From assembly GCA_037039925.1 (NCBI GenBank), contig JAXRKP010000039.1:174001-238000 (forward strand): a stretch of 64,000 bases of DNA. Direction: 5' to 3'. Both the position numbers and the translations under genes were made by a program. The notes under the pieces are model-generated. The model was not told where the DNA came from and did no database searches. It saw only the letters and a program-made list of their open reading frames with translations. This stretch comes from Doris montereyensis (Eukaryota > Mollusca > Gastropoda > Nudibranchia > Dorididae). Positions 53,215-63,136 of this stretch are shown one piece after another; the first letter of the stretch is position 1; every line of letters begins with the position of its first letter.

Positions 53215-56200
53215 TGTGTGTGTGTTTGACGCGTGCCCGCGTGTACAGGGCCATCCTGTCATTAGCACATATCGTCCTTTAGGTACTGGGTACTGTTTAT
53301 CTTAATTGTAACATTTTTTTCATGTATGCAGATGTCATGATTTTATAGTAATCATAAATATTGATTACATTACGTAAGCTATTTTATAATGTATGTCTTG
53401 GCCTTTGTAAAGCGCAACTGAGCATGACCCTCATGAATAGGGACGCTATATAAATTTTGCATTACTATTATTATTATTATAAGCTGGTGGTTAGCTTTAC
53501 AACCGTATTTGCATTTATTTATACATATATTTTTTATATCCACATAATGATCTGAGTTATTGCACAGCATTATTAATCTTAGGCATGGAATTGCTAGGCT
53601 ATGAAATCACTAATGTGATGACATCTTTGTACTGAGGCTTAAAAGTGGAAAAGTGAAAAAGTGAAGATGAAGTTGGTGCTGAGGTACTTTGTGGAATTGT
53701 CAATATAGGTCAAGTAGAATTTCAGGTGCAGGGAAATCTAAGCTTAAAGAGATCCGGGTTCAAAATGTGAAAGATTAAAAAAGACACAATCCTATTAAAG
53801 CAGCTCACCTATCTCCCCCTCTGAAATATAAAGGGAGGAAGACCCTCTTCGGTACTAGGCATGGACTTCGGACTTGACTGTCTTCTTTCAGTTTGCGACC
53901 TGAGCCTTGATCTTTTGAGGGCAGAAGGAAGAAGAAAAAAAGAGAAAAAAGAACAGTACAGGAGATTATTCAAAGTTGAATAATGGGATTGTTCCTTTAA
54001 TTGGAATCATCCTGTTCACCATAGATAGTGATCTCAGGGTTTGCTACTGACCATTTTCTGTGGATTGTTAAAGGATTTTCTTTTACAAAATCATAAGCTT
54101 TGGTTATAAATAAATGCATATATAGTATAAGAATTGAGTTGATTTTTACTTGGTCCTCTTCATCCAAATTTCTTATTGCCATCTGTAAATCCGTAGCCAC
54201 AGTAATGGCAAAACAATTATTTACTATATTTACTATATCTCTAAGATTTCACAATCTATTAATTTTTTTGTTCCCCTCATGCCTTAAATAAATCATTCTA
54301 ATTAGAAATAATGTACATAAATAAATTTCAAATGACATGGACACTCATTTCAAAAACTGTCTTCCTTTTCTCTGATATATTGTCAATGATATAATTTTGT
54401 TCATATATTACTCATGAAATTTCTTAAAGTGTATTAAATACAAAATTCCATTTGCGTTTAAGGTCAAATTTTATTTTAAGTTAAAAAAAACAACTTTTCA
54501 ATTTAAAAAATTGTTAATCATTACTTGATCTAGGCAAAGTACATTTACATTTTTAAAACTTCGAATTCTATTATTTTGTATAAAATAGTAACAAAGTGAA
54601 ATTAAATTGATGATAGATAATATGTATATATGCTTATGCATGATGCATACAAAACAATAAAGCGATTCAATAAAGCTTAAATTAAAAATAGATCTACACA
54701 GGAAAATGTAATATTTAAGGGAAAAAGGGAGGGGGTCCTAAGAAAGCCATTTTTGCCCAAAATGTGACAAAATCTACTTTCTTGCAAAATTAGACTGAGT
54801 CATTCATTCCCTTCACATTTACACCATAAATGAAGCTCAGTACCGATTTTTTATATTTTTACGATTGGTTTTAGATATAATACTTTCAACACATCTGTGA
54901 GATTTTAAAAGTCAGTAATTTTGTCTTAAGTATTGCAAGCTGGTACTCATTTTAATCAGTACAGTGTAATCTCTCTGGGCAGTGGACAGCTAAGCACCTG
55001 TACCGGGAAGTAGATGATCCCGCCCTCCATGAGTCTCCTGCTGCCTTGCAGGTGGGTCTTGGTCGACCAAAGGCTAAGGGAGTTAACCCTGACAGAAAAC
55101 TATCTGCTGCCTTGCAGGCTGGTCTTGACAGACCAAAGGCTAAGGAGTTAACCCTGGTAGAAAATAACAACCTGCTGCCTTGCAGGTTGGTCTTGAATGA
55201 CTAAAGGCTAAGGGAGTAACCCTAAAAGAAAATAACAAGACCTGGCAGAGGGCCTCAAGGTGGCAGCCCCACCATCTACCTAGGGTACAGTGGACTAATC
55301 CCCTGCTTATCGAAAACCAAACTGATTCAGAGAATTAAATGTAATATACCCAACTTGGCTTTTCAACGACGAACATTGAAACGAACACGGGCTGTGATTT
55401 TTGGAACATGGAATGTTAGGGCAATAAATGGAAAAGTAGATATTTTGGCCATTACAGAAACAAAGAAAAAAGGACAAGGAATAGAAAATGTAGGACCGAA
55501 TCATATTTTAACCTTTTCAGGAGTAGATGTCAAAGATACAGCTAGAGCAGGAGTAGACCTCCAAGTGCATAAAAGGCATGAAAAGCTACTAGAAGATTGG
55601 AAATTTATAAGCCCATGGCTATTAAAGGTGAATATTAAACAAAAAGGACGAGAAATTAAATTATTAATAGCTTATGGACCAAACGAAGACGCAACTAAAG
55701 AAGAAAAAGATATCTTCAAAAACGATTTACAATAGTTGCAGAGAATCTTAAACACAAACAGGAACTAATGATTTTAGGAGATTTAAACGCTAGAGTAGGC
55801 AACAATATAGAAATGTCAGGAGGAGTAATAGGTAAAGAAGCAGAGACAAAATGGAGAGAGACTAATAGATTTTTGCCTGCAAAAATAATATGAAATAGCC
55901 AACACCTTTTTTTCCTCGTAAAGATATCCACAAATATACAAGAGTAAATGAAGACAGGTGTGAAAAGTCAATCATAGACTACATAATAGTTAGCTGCTCC
56001 CTTTTTTACAGTACATTGGATACAAGAGTAAACAGAGAAGCAGAAATATTTAGTGATCATCACTTAGTGATTGCCAAAATGAGATTACTGATAGAAGAAA
56101 ACAAACAGAAAAGGAAAGAGAAGAAAGCTACTAAGCTTAAAATAGAAGAACTAAATAAACCAGTAATAAAACAGATATACCAATCTAAGATAAAAAGATC

Positions 56201-59200
56201 TATCAGCGAAAGACAGATGAATCTGAATGATATCACAATAGAAGCAAGTGGCAGATGTATAAAGAAACACTCCTCAGTTGTACTGAAGAGGTCTGTGGTA
56301 GGAAACAAATTAAAGGAGATAGGAAAAGAACAGCATGGTGTAATGAGAACCTCAAGACTAAGATCAAAGAAAAGAAGGATGCCTGGAAAAAAATACTTGC
56401 AAGCAAAGAGACCAGAGAATAGGATAGATTATGTGAATAAAAGAACTATCGCCAAAGAGGAAGTTAGGAAAGCAAAACAGAAACAATGTGAAGAGTTTGG
56501 ACAAAGACTTCAAGAAAGCTATCAAGGAAATCAAATACATAAGAAAGGATCAACTATGGAATGCTCAAACTATAGAGGGATATCAGTACTTAGCGTACCA
56601 GGAAAAGTATGTGCTAGGATACTGGAAATGAGACTAAGGAAAAGAGTAGAGGATCAGATTAAAGAGCATCAGAGTGGGTTTAGACCAGGAAGAAGTGTAC
56701 AAGATCACATATTTACAATTAGACAAATAACAGAAAAATTCCTTAAGAGAAACATTGACTTGCACCTGTGTTTTATTGACTTAGAAAAGGCATTTGACAC
56801 TGTGAGGAGGGACGAACTATGGCATCCTTAAAAGAACACAATGTAGAGCAAAATTTAATAGAAGCCATTAAAAGGTTTTATAATAAACCAACATGTGCAG
56901 TGACAGTAGCTGGAAGTCCTCTTTTGTTTATCACATTTATGGATTCAGTCGCAAAGGCATCCTCAAAAATGAACAAAACAAATGTAGGTATGTGGAAGCT
57001 CAAACCAGTAAATGTATCAATGCTTTCATTTGCCGATGATTTAGTTTTGTTTGGAAAATCAGAAAGTGACCTTCAGTCAAATATTAACATTATGAACAAT
57101 GAACTAAATAAAAGAGGAATGAGAGTAAATGCAAAGAAAAACCAAAACAAGGCTAGTAACCAGGGAAGCTAAAACACAAAATCTTAAATTGGTCAAGTTC
57201 AAAGCTACAATTACCTAGGAGTAATGATTAACTCAGAGGGAAAACTAAGAGAAGAAATCAGCTAGAGAATCAAAAAGGCAAGTGCAATATACAACCATCT
57301 AGGAAAGGCATTTGTAGGTAAGCAAAAATTGTCAACAAAAACCAAAATGGCAGTATACAATAGTTTATTGTCTTACTCTCCTCTATGGCAGTGAAACCTG
57401 GACCGTAGACAGTAGAGAATACAGTAGAGTACAGGCAGCTGAAATGAAATATCTAAGAAGAGTAGTAGGGAAAACTAAAAGAGAAAAATTAGAAACACAA
57501 CAATAAGAGATCAAACCAAAGCAGATGGCATAAGAACTAAGATAGAAATAAATCAATTGAGATGGTTTGGGCAAGTAGACAGAATGAATGACAATAGAAT
57601 AGCTAAATCAGTATACAGTGCTAAAGCCCAAGGTAAAAGACCAAAAGGCAGACCTCGGAGAAAGTGGGAAGAAGACATAACAGGCATTGAAGCATAGAAA
57701 TTTAACGTTTTTGGAAGGAAACAAAAAATGCCAAGATGGCATCCTGGAGAAAGATGATCTTGGCGGGCAACTGAACTCACACACCGAAAGGTAGAATGGG
57801 AACTGATAAAGAATGAAAGAAAATATAATCTCTCCAAAAAAATGTGCTCTTGACATTTCCTCAATATTGCCTTAGGTCACCAGGAAATTATATAACATGT
57901 TCTGCGCACCTGTTATCGAAAGGTGCCGTCCAACATCAGTATAAAGGGAACCGGGGCAGTTTTATGATGTTTCAAAGTACAGTAGTCTTCGCCAAATTGC
58001 ATGCCGCCAAAATGCATGATTCGTCATAATGCACAATTTTTTCATGCAACCGAATTTTACAGCACTAATTACCCTCTCAAAAATGCAACAACGGCTGACT
58101 GGCTTCGCCAAAATGCAACATGTGTTTGTAAGTACGTCTTCAATTTGTTGCATTTAAAGAGTCAAGTCATGTGAAAAATAAAACCGATAACATCTTTTTG
58201 CCCGTCCCAATAACAAAATCTGTCACACACATTCTGTGTTAACCGTGCGCACAACAATGCCTAGTCGTGAATGTCTTGGCTCATGGTACCCTTAACCACC
58301 CGTTTCCTCCTCAAATCAGCAGTCGACGATGGTCTGCCAGACAAACACTCTGATTGGCTTTCTCTTTGATCGCGGTATGAAAATCTGAGATAGGCCTTGT
58401 GTCACTTTTATGCATTAAGATCGTACTCATATTCTGGAAATGAGACTAAGGAAAAGCATAGAGGATCAGATTGAAGAACGCCAGAGTGGATTTAGACCAG
58501 GAAGAAGTGTACAAGATCACATATTTACAATAAGACAAATAAAAGAAAAATTCCTTGAGAGAAACATTGACTTACACCTGTGTTTTATTGACTTAGAAAA
58601 GGCATTTGACACTGTGAGGAGGGACGAACTATGGCATTCTTTTAAAGAACACAACGTAGAGCAAAATTTAAACAATAAACCAACATGTGCAGTGAGAGTA
58701 GCTGGAAATGTATCTGAAGAATTTGATGTAGATATAAGAGCAAGACAGGGTTGTATCCTAAGTCCTCTTTGTTTATCACACTTATGGATTCAGTCGCAAA
58801 GGCATCCTCAAACATGAACAAAACAAATGTAGGTATGTGGAAGCTCAAACCAGTAAATGTATTAATGCTTTCATTTGCTGATGATTTAGTTCTGTTTGGA
58901 AAATCAGAAAGGGACCTCCAGTCAAATATCAACATAATGAATAATGAATTAAATAAAAGAGGAATGAGAGTGAATGCAAAGAAAACCAAAACAATGCTAG
59001 TAACTAGGGAAGTTAAAACACAACATCTTAAATTAGGCAGGAGATTTTAGAACAAGTTCAAAGCTACAATACCTTAGGAGTAATGACTAACTCAGAGGGA
59101 AGACTAAGAGAAGAAATCAGACAAAGAATCCAAAAGGCAAGTGCGATATATAACCATCTAGGTAAACAAGAATTGTCAACAAAAACCAAAATGGCAGCAT

Positions 59201-61538
59201 ACAACACAGATTATTGTCCTACTCTCCACTATGGCAGCCAAACCTGGACCTTAGACAGTAGGGAATACAGTAAAGTGCAGGCAGCCGAAATGAAATATCT
59301 AAGAAGAGTAGTAGGAAAAATTAAAAGAGACAAAAAAATCAGAAACACAACAATAAGAGATCAAACCAAAGCAGATCGCATAAAAGTTAAGATAGAAATG
59401 AATCAACTGAGATGGATTGGGCAAGTTAACAGAATGAATGACAATAGAATAGCTAAATCAGTATACAGTGCTAAAACTCAAGGTAAAAGACCAAAAGGCA
59501 GACCTCGGAGAAAGTGGGAAGAAGATATAAAAGAGGCATTAACGCAAAGAAATTTAACTTTCACGGAAGGAAACAAAATGTCAGGACAGGGCAGCCTGGA
59601 GAAAAATCATTTCGGGCATCTAAAACCCATACCGGAAGGTAGAATGGGAGTTGATAAAGAAAGAAAATAGTGAGTTGTGGGCCTTGACTCCCGCAATATG
59701 CACCTTCACCAACAAGCATGATTTTTTTGTGACCCCCAGACCGTGCATTTTGACGGAGACTACTGTACTATCCTACTTTTTCTAGGTTTTTATGAGAAAA
59801 AAATCATTCACATAACGGAAAAGATAGTTTCAAATACGATTTTCTCAAAATTGACTTCTTTGACCGTGTTTTTCTGAAGTTCTTCTACAATTTTCAACGG
59901 ACGTGTTTTAAATCTCGCCTATAGCTGCTCTATGCCATAACTAAGAGATAAACGTATGGGCTTTTCATGTCTTTCGTACTTTACGCTTTTAAGGGGAAGT
60001 AACTCACTAGGTAGCTGAGCAGCCCGCCTTGCAGATCGAGCAGCCCGCCGATGCGTGCGGCTCTGATCGGGACCATCTAATTCTGTAAGATCACCTCCAG
60101 GTCGAATGCCATCAGAAAACATGACTTGTTTCGGTTCACCAGATTTCCTGTGGCTACCTACAATATCAAACGACACACAAAAAGTGCGCAATTGAAATTA
60201 ACAAGAAAAAATCACTCAGAACGCTCTGTGTACAAGCAAATTCCAAGGCTTTTGAGCTTATTAAATCAAAGTAAGATGGGTTACAAACAGGCAAGAAACT
60301 TGAACACTGCAAAGTCATGCTGAAGAATTGGGACTAGAAAAAACAAACAGAAAAAGATGTTTACCATGAAACCGTTAATTCCTCTTCGTTGAGTACATAT
60401 ATAGCTTTACCTAAAAAATGGTTTATTTAGTCACCTATGACGAAATCAAATTTCTACGTTAAAAGGTTGACAGTGGGAAACCAAACAGAGGCATGGGAGG
60501 AAAAAAGACTTCAAGCTAATATGCCATTTGTTAAGTTGAAATCTGTCCATTGGTATATACACGGTTAAATTAAACTCTTTGCAGTTTTGAAGATATAACA
60601 TTTCCAAATTTTGTCATTTCATTTAAAGGGCTTTGAAACTATCCTGAAATAACACAAACACTAGCCTTTTCAGCATCTTTTATTTGTATATATTTACAAT
60701 AATTATCCTCATCATGATCATCATCAGCACAATTATTTTTCCATGTCACATGAGCAAAGGGCTGACATGACATTTCTTGAGATATGCCTCAACAGACAGT
60801 ACTTCTAAATTTACAAACTTTAACTCCTCTACCACAAATAATAAGTTTATGATTTCTAAATCTACACTGACCTGATATCTTCCAAACAATCATCAGGTCT
60901 TGCTCTTCACAGCTCTGAATTCTTCCTCCATATTTATATTGTTTAAATTGACACTGACCTTAGGCATTAGTCAACACTCAATGGGTATGATTTTACACTG
61001 ACATGATATGTCTTCCTAAACACTCAACTTTTCTAACTTTATATTAACCTTAGACTCACTTGAACACTCATCATTTTCTAAATTTGCACTGACCTGAGAT
61101 CTTCCTCAACACTTGCTTCTGAATCTACATCAACCTTGAAACCTTCAACACTCATCTTAATCTACCCTAACCTGAGATCTTCCTAAATTCTCATCATGTT
61201 TAAATTCACTCTGATCTCAGATCTTCCTTAGCACTCATCTTGTCTAAATCTACACTTGACTTGAAATCTTTTTCAACAATTATCATGTCTAAATCTACAC
61301 TGGTTTGAGCCTTTTCTCAACACTTTTCATGTCTAAATCTACGCTGACTGGAAAACCTTCCTCAACGCTCATCATGTCTAAATCTACACTGACCTGAGCC
61401 CTGAGCACGCCCGTGGGCACCATGACGGTGGGCGGGTTACCCTGGTATCCACTTTCGCCTGCTGGTTGGGTGGGACTTTAGAGCAGTACTCACTGGGGTT
61501 ATTGGGATTAGGTGAGCGTGGGGGGCCTCAAATGGGGG
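40662..61538 (-). CDS. ZFYVE9: ZFYVE9 (SARA), 3' part of gene
   Basis: Known role: SARA is an early-endosome protein that binds PI3P through its FYVE finger, presents Smad2/3 to the TGF-beta receptor and has a large conserved C-terminal domain. Seen here on the - strand: twelve exons at 61394-61538, 60008-60157, 53809-53911, 52587-52643, 51942-52010, 51125-51304, 49489-49713, 48466-48652, 47924-48074, 45829-46072, 42540-42822 and 40662-40802. [12 protein letters not shown] and [12 protein letters not shown] identify SARA rather than its paralogue endofin, and [15 protein letters not shown] is the post-FYVE motif. [20 protein letters not shown] to LELVFHVLD is the C-terminal domain. FYVE and Smad-binding exons lie right of the window. 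Exons at 61394, 53809 and 48466 each appear one base short. Phases around 60008-60157 do not fully join, so a small exon may be missing. Confidence 0.93.
41960..42200 (-). pseudogene. Acidic and RG-rich coding relic, unrecognised
   Basis: On the - strand the sequence reads [20 protein letters not shown] and, one frame over, [17 protein letters not shown] before a stop. Acidic starts of this kind occur in several transposase families, but no catalytic domain is present. It lies in the last SARA intron. Confidence 0.25.
42540..42822 (-). CDS. ZFYVE9: SARA exon, C-terminal domain
   Basis: It encodes [20 protein letters not shown], then [37 protein letters not shown] and [12 protein letters not shown]. 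Joins the exon upstream in phase 2 and leaves in phase 0. A LINE lies about 25 bases beyond its 3' splice site. Confidence 0.95.
42848..45545 (+). mobile_element. APE-type LINE copy A, 5'-truncated
   Basis: It starts inside the endonuclease ORF and carries [34 protein letters not shown] and [10 protein letters not shown]. Then follow the reverse transcriptase ([64 protein letters not shown] near 44740) and a C-terminal [12 protein letters not shown] tail. It ends in GATAAAGAAAGAAAG. Several stops. Antisense to SARA. Confidence 0.9.
45632..45650. repeat. Poly-C run, 19 bases
   Basis: An uninterrupted C run just after the 3' end of LINE copy A. Confidence 0.9.
45829..46072 (-). CDS. ZFYVE9: SARA exon, C-terminal domain
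   Basis: It encodes [20 protein letters not shown], then [20 protein letters not shown] and [13 protein letters not shown], the best-conserved block of the SARA/endofin domain. Phase 1 in, phase 2 out at GTAGG|GTGAGT. Confidence 0.95.
46595..46975 (+). mobile_element. APE-type LINE copy B, 3' fragment
   Basis: It starts at GAAATGAAATATCTAAGAAG and matches copy A through the 3' terminal GATAAAGGAAGAAAG. Only the last ~380 bases are present. Antisense in a SARA intron. Confidence 0.88.
47553..47815 (-). mobile_element. tRNA-derived SINE, family A
   Basis: On the - strand: GTGGCCAAGTGGTTAGGCTG, GGGTTCAAACTTTAGC, CCTTGGGAAAGACACTTTAC and a tail near the left end. It abuts the SARA exon at 47924. 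Confidence 0.8.
47924..48074 (-). CDS. ZFYVE9: SARA exon, C-terminal domain
   Basis: It encodes [20 protein letters not shown], then [20 protein letters not shown] and [10 protein letters not shown]. Phase 0 in, phase 1 out. Confidence 0.95.
48466..48652 (-). CDS. ZFYVE9: SARA exon (one base short)
   Basis: It encodes YPCPLIGVR in the frame set by the exon before it, then [20 protein letters not shown] and PKNRYNE in the next frame. Its 187 bases are one short of what its neighbours require. The break lies in GATCC (48619-48623). Confidence 0.9.
48715..48850 (-). repeat. Probable retroposon 3' end
   Basis: On the - strand, ATGTAATTTTCTGTTTAAGG then ATCAATAAAGGTATCTTATC and degenerate TCATCTTA repeats. 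The segment at 50755-50825 shares AGGATCAATA and a simple tail. The family is not recognised. Confidence 0.4.
49489..49713 (-). CDS. ZFYVE9: SARA exon, C-terminal domain
   Basis: It encodes [20 protein letters not shown], then [20 protein letters not shown] and [11 protein letters not shown]. Phase 1 at both ends. Confidence 0.95.
50213..50343 (-). repeat. Short intron-like element, copy 9
   Basis: On the - strand: AGGTGGTTGATGGGCG, GCTGGTAAGTCAGACTTC, a T/C tract with CATCTTGCTGTTTC, TTAATTCATCCTGAGATATG and GGTAAATTTCAATGAAA. Sense to SARA. Confidence 0.8.
51125..51304 (-). CDS. ZFYVE9: SARA exon, C-terminal domain
   Basis: It encodes [20 protein letters not shown], then [20 protein letters not shown] and [19 protein letters not shown]. 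Phase 1 at both ends. Confidence 0.95.
51942..52010 (-). CDS. ZFYVE9: SARA short exon
   Basis: It encodes [20 protein letters not shown] and VN, matching the family's VFVLNANL...VKIVN block. CTTTCAG acceptor and T|GTGAGT donor. Phase 1 at both ends. Confidence 0.9.
52587..52643 (-). CDS. ZFYVE9: SARA short exon
   Basis: It encodes [18 protein letters not shown] between CCCCCAG and AGAC|GTAAGT. Phases fit the exons on both sides. Confidence 0.8.
53175..53225. repeat. (TG)n microsatellite
   Basis: About 50 bases of TG with one interruption. Confidence 0.95.
53390..53482 (+). mobile_element. Retroposon 3' end
   Basis: GGCCTTTGTAAAGCGCAACT, GACGCTATATAAATTTTGCA and a tail of TTATTATTATTATTA, the usual 3' end of L2/CR1-type LINEs and the SINEs that use them. 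The 5' limit is not visible. Confidence 0.55.
53809..53911 (-). CDS. ZFYVE9: SARA exon (one base short)
   Basis: It encodes [20 protein letters not shown] and [12 protein letters not shown], the family's EDGLPP-LIS-G segment. The frame then hits TAG just before the donor. One more base in the five-C run (53815-53819, five G on the coding strand) would open it and give the phase 1 exit that the next exon needs. Confidence 0.75.
54000..54992. other. SARA intron, A+T-rich
   Basis: One unrecognised 67-codon frame on the - strand (53997-54200, containing [16 protein letters not shown]) may be an old coding relic. Nothing else is recognised. Confidence 0.3.
54993..57825 (+). mobile_element. APE-type LINE copy C, near full length with internal deletions
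   Basis: A 5' leader with three tandem units (55035-55240) and CCACCATCTACCTAGGGTAC precedes the endonuclease start ([20 protein letters not shown]). Then come [19 protein letters not shown] bases, [13 protein letters not shown] and the reverse transcriptase ([48 protein letters not shown] near 57030). Relative to copy A about 390 bases are lost at 56526. Relative to copy D a short piece before SPLLFI is lost. It ends GATAAAGAATGAAAGAAA. Antisense to SARA. Confidence 0.92.
55035..55240. repeat. Three tandem 5'-leader units of LINE copy C
   Basis: Units of about 65 bp carry CTGCTGCCTTGCAGG, TGGTCTTG and CAAAGGCTAAGGG followed by TTAACCCTGACAGAAAA. The same three-unit array opens copy E. Confidence 0.9.
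57980..59765. mobile_element. pogo/Tc1-like MITE with TA target, split by a LINE
   Basis: The left end is CAGTAGTCTTCGCCAAATTG; the right end read inward is CAGTAGTCTCCGTCAAAATG. TA flanks both (57978-57979, 59766-59767). Without the inserted LINE it is about 550 bp, with many CCAAAATGCA words and no transposase. The CAGT start and TA duplication fit the Tc1/mariner superfamily, pogo branch. Confidence 0.8.
58433..59672 (+). mobile_element. APE-type LINE copy D, 3' half
   Basis: It starts within the reverse transcriptase ([16 protein letters not shown]) and keeps [47 protein letters not shown] near 58870 and the longest C-terminal frame of any copy (59083-59670: [52 protein letters not shown]). 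It ends GATAAAGAAAGAAAA. Nested in the TA-flanked MITE. Confidence 0.92.
60008..60157 (-). CDS. ZFYVE9: SARA exon, post-FYVE motif
   Basis: It encodes [32 protein letters not shown] and a Arg/Ala-rich end. The KQV-F-DGI-P-G pattern follows the FYVE finger in SARA and endofin. Phase 1 at both ends. Confidence 0.85.
60160..60824. other. SARA intron segment
   Basis: No gene or repeat recognised. Confidence 0.4.
60825..61393. repeat. Minisatellite, ~57-bp unit, derived from a splice donor
   Basis: About ten degenerate units on the - strand carry AGGTCAGTGTAGATTTAGAC and ATGATGAGTGTTGAGGAAG. The array starts exactly at the 5' splice site of the SARA exon at 61394-61538, whose donor CAG|GTCAGTGTAGATTTAGA is itself the first unit. 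Confidence 0.85.
61394..61538 (-). CDS. ZFYVE9: SARA exon, linker after FYVE (one base short)
   Basis: It encodes [19 protein letters not shown] and, one frame over, [20 protein letters not shown]. These match the SARA-specific linker. The break lies near 61460 (CAGGCGAAAG on the coding strand). The upstream limit at CTGTCTCAG is likely but the first codons also change frame. Exit phase does not match the exon at 60008, so one more error or a small exon is involved. Confidence 0.75.
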
Positions 61539-63136
61539 CTGAGACAGCAAGGGATCATCATCAGCAGGGATAAAATATCACAAAAAGGGAATGGTTAGGA
61601 GAAAAAAAAAAGAAATTAAAAAAAAACCAAAGCAAATCCCCAAAGCAAACAAACAGAAGCAAACAAAGCAGATGCATTCCTTTCTGAGAAAATTGAAGCT
61701 GAAGGAGGAAAAAAGCAAGCTAAGAACAGGGCTTTTTTTCTCTGCTTCTAATTTTTGTGGTGGTGATGGAGGAGGGTGGGGGAAAACGCAAAAAAAAATC
61801 CTAGCAATTCTTTTCAGTTTACAACTATCAACGATGCTGAAGTGATTTTGGGGGGGGGGGGGGGGGGGAGATTCAGTTCAGTATATATATGAGTTACTGT
61901 CAAAGATGTAGTCATCCTATATCATTAAAAATTTGTAGCGTTCTTGGTTGCCATGGAAACAGCCGCCATTAGAATTTTGACCCAATTTTCAAAATCCATC
62001 TCCTCACTTAGTTATGAATAAAGTCACTCAAAACCTGTGCAGATTGTTTTTTCCATCAATATCTAAAGAGTGACATCGTTTTTTTTTTATTTTCGATTTT
62101 TTTTAAAAATGAATTTTAAAACTAATAATGTTATTTATATGCAAAAATTATATTTTTATTACCAAAAAAAAAAAATTCTCAAAAAGTTTACAAGATATTA
62201 AAAACCCTGATGCGATTTTATTAACAATGACAGGAGGAACCTGTGTGCCAAATATTATACAAATCGGTCACTCAATGATGGAGGAGAAAGAAGTTTAGTG
62301 GGGGGAAACTACATTTCGAGAAAAATGCAAAAAAAGAAATCAAAAGAAAGTAACGCAAAAGAAGACGCTTCAGTCTCCCCCTATTGTAGCAGCCCCCTTA
62401 CTCTTTCAACAGTCTCTAGCATTTTGTTACTAATGTAAAAAAGTTTGTAAATTTAGGTTTTGATATGAACTGTTGTGAAAACAGATGCCATAATGACCAG
62501 TTTTTGTTTTATTCTTCTATTCCTATACATGTGCGCGTGGTTACAAACACATCAACCTGCAACACTTGCCCTAACCTCTTTTGTCACTCAGCGCTAGGCC
62601 AAATCAGTGTGTGGTCTGCTCAACAGGCAAGCATTATACGGGTTTTCAGTGCCATCTTCTCAGTCAGTGTTACGGTAATTAAAGTAAAAATTTTACTACT
62701 TTTATCTACCCTCTCCTACAATATATTTTGTAACAAAATAATTATACGTCACATGGACATTTTTCTTTCATTAACTTGTAAATAAATTACCATATTACAG
62801 AAAATAAAGAGAAACTTAAAATCTGTAGCAAATTTTTTATATTAAAAAAGCGAATAATTCAATCCAAAAAAAGAAAATCTTTGAAGTGAAGAATGTGATA
62901 TGACATAACAAGACCCTGATGAATTCCACTTTTGAATACACAGTCAGGAAAACTATTTTAACTTTCAGAACAGATGACAAAATGTGAAAGTAAAGGCTGT
63001 CGCTGTAGCGAATGCAAGTAGCAACGCTATAAAAATACACAAGGCTTCCAACTTGTTTGTCATATGATCAAAGGTACGTTCCATATGCTTTGCAAGAGCT
63101 TTGTTCAGTAGGCAAGCAGCTTGCTTACATTTGTAC
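61539..63136. other. SARA intron, no recognised gene
   Basis: It holds a 19-base G run at 61850-61868 and A-rich and T-rich stretches. A segment near 62220-62300 (TGTGCCAAATATTATACAAA) looks like an old dispersed repeat. The FYVE finger is not found here. Confidence 0.4.
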
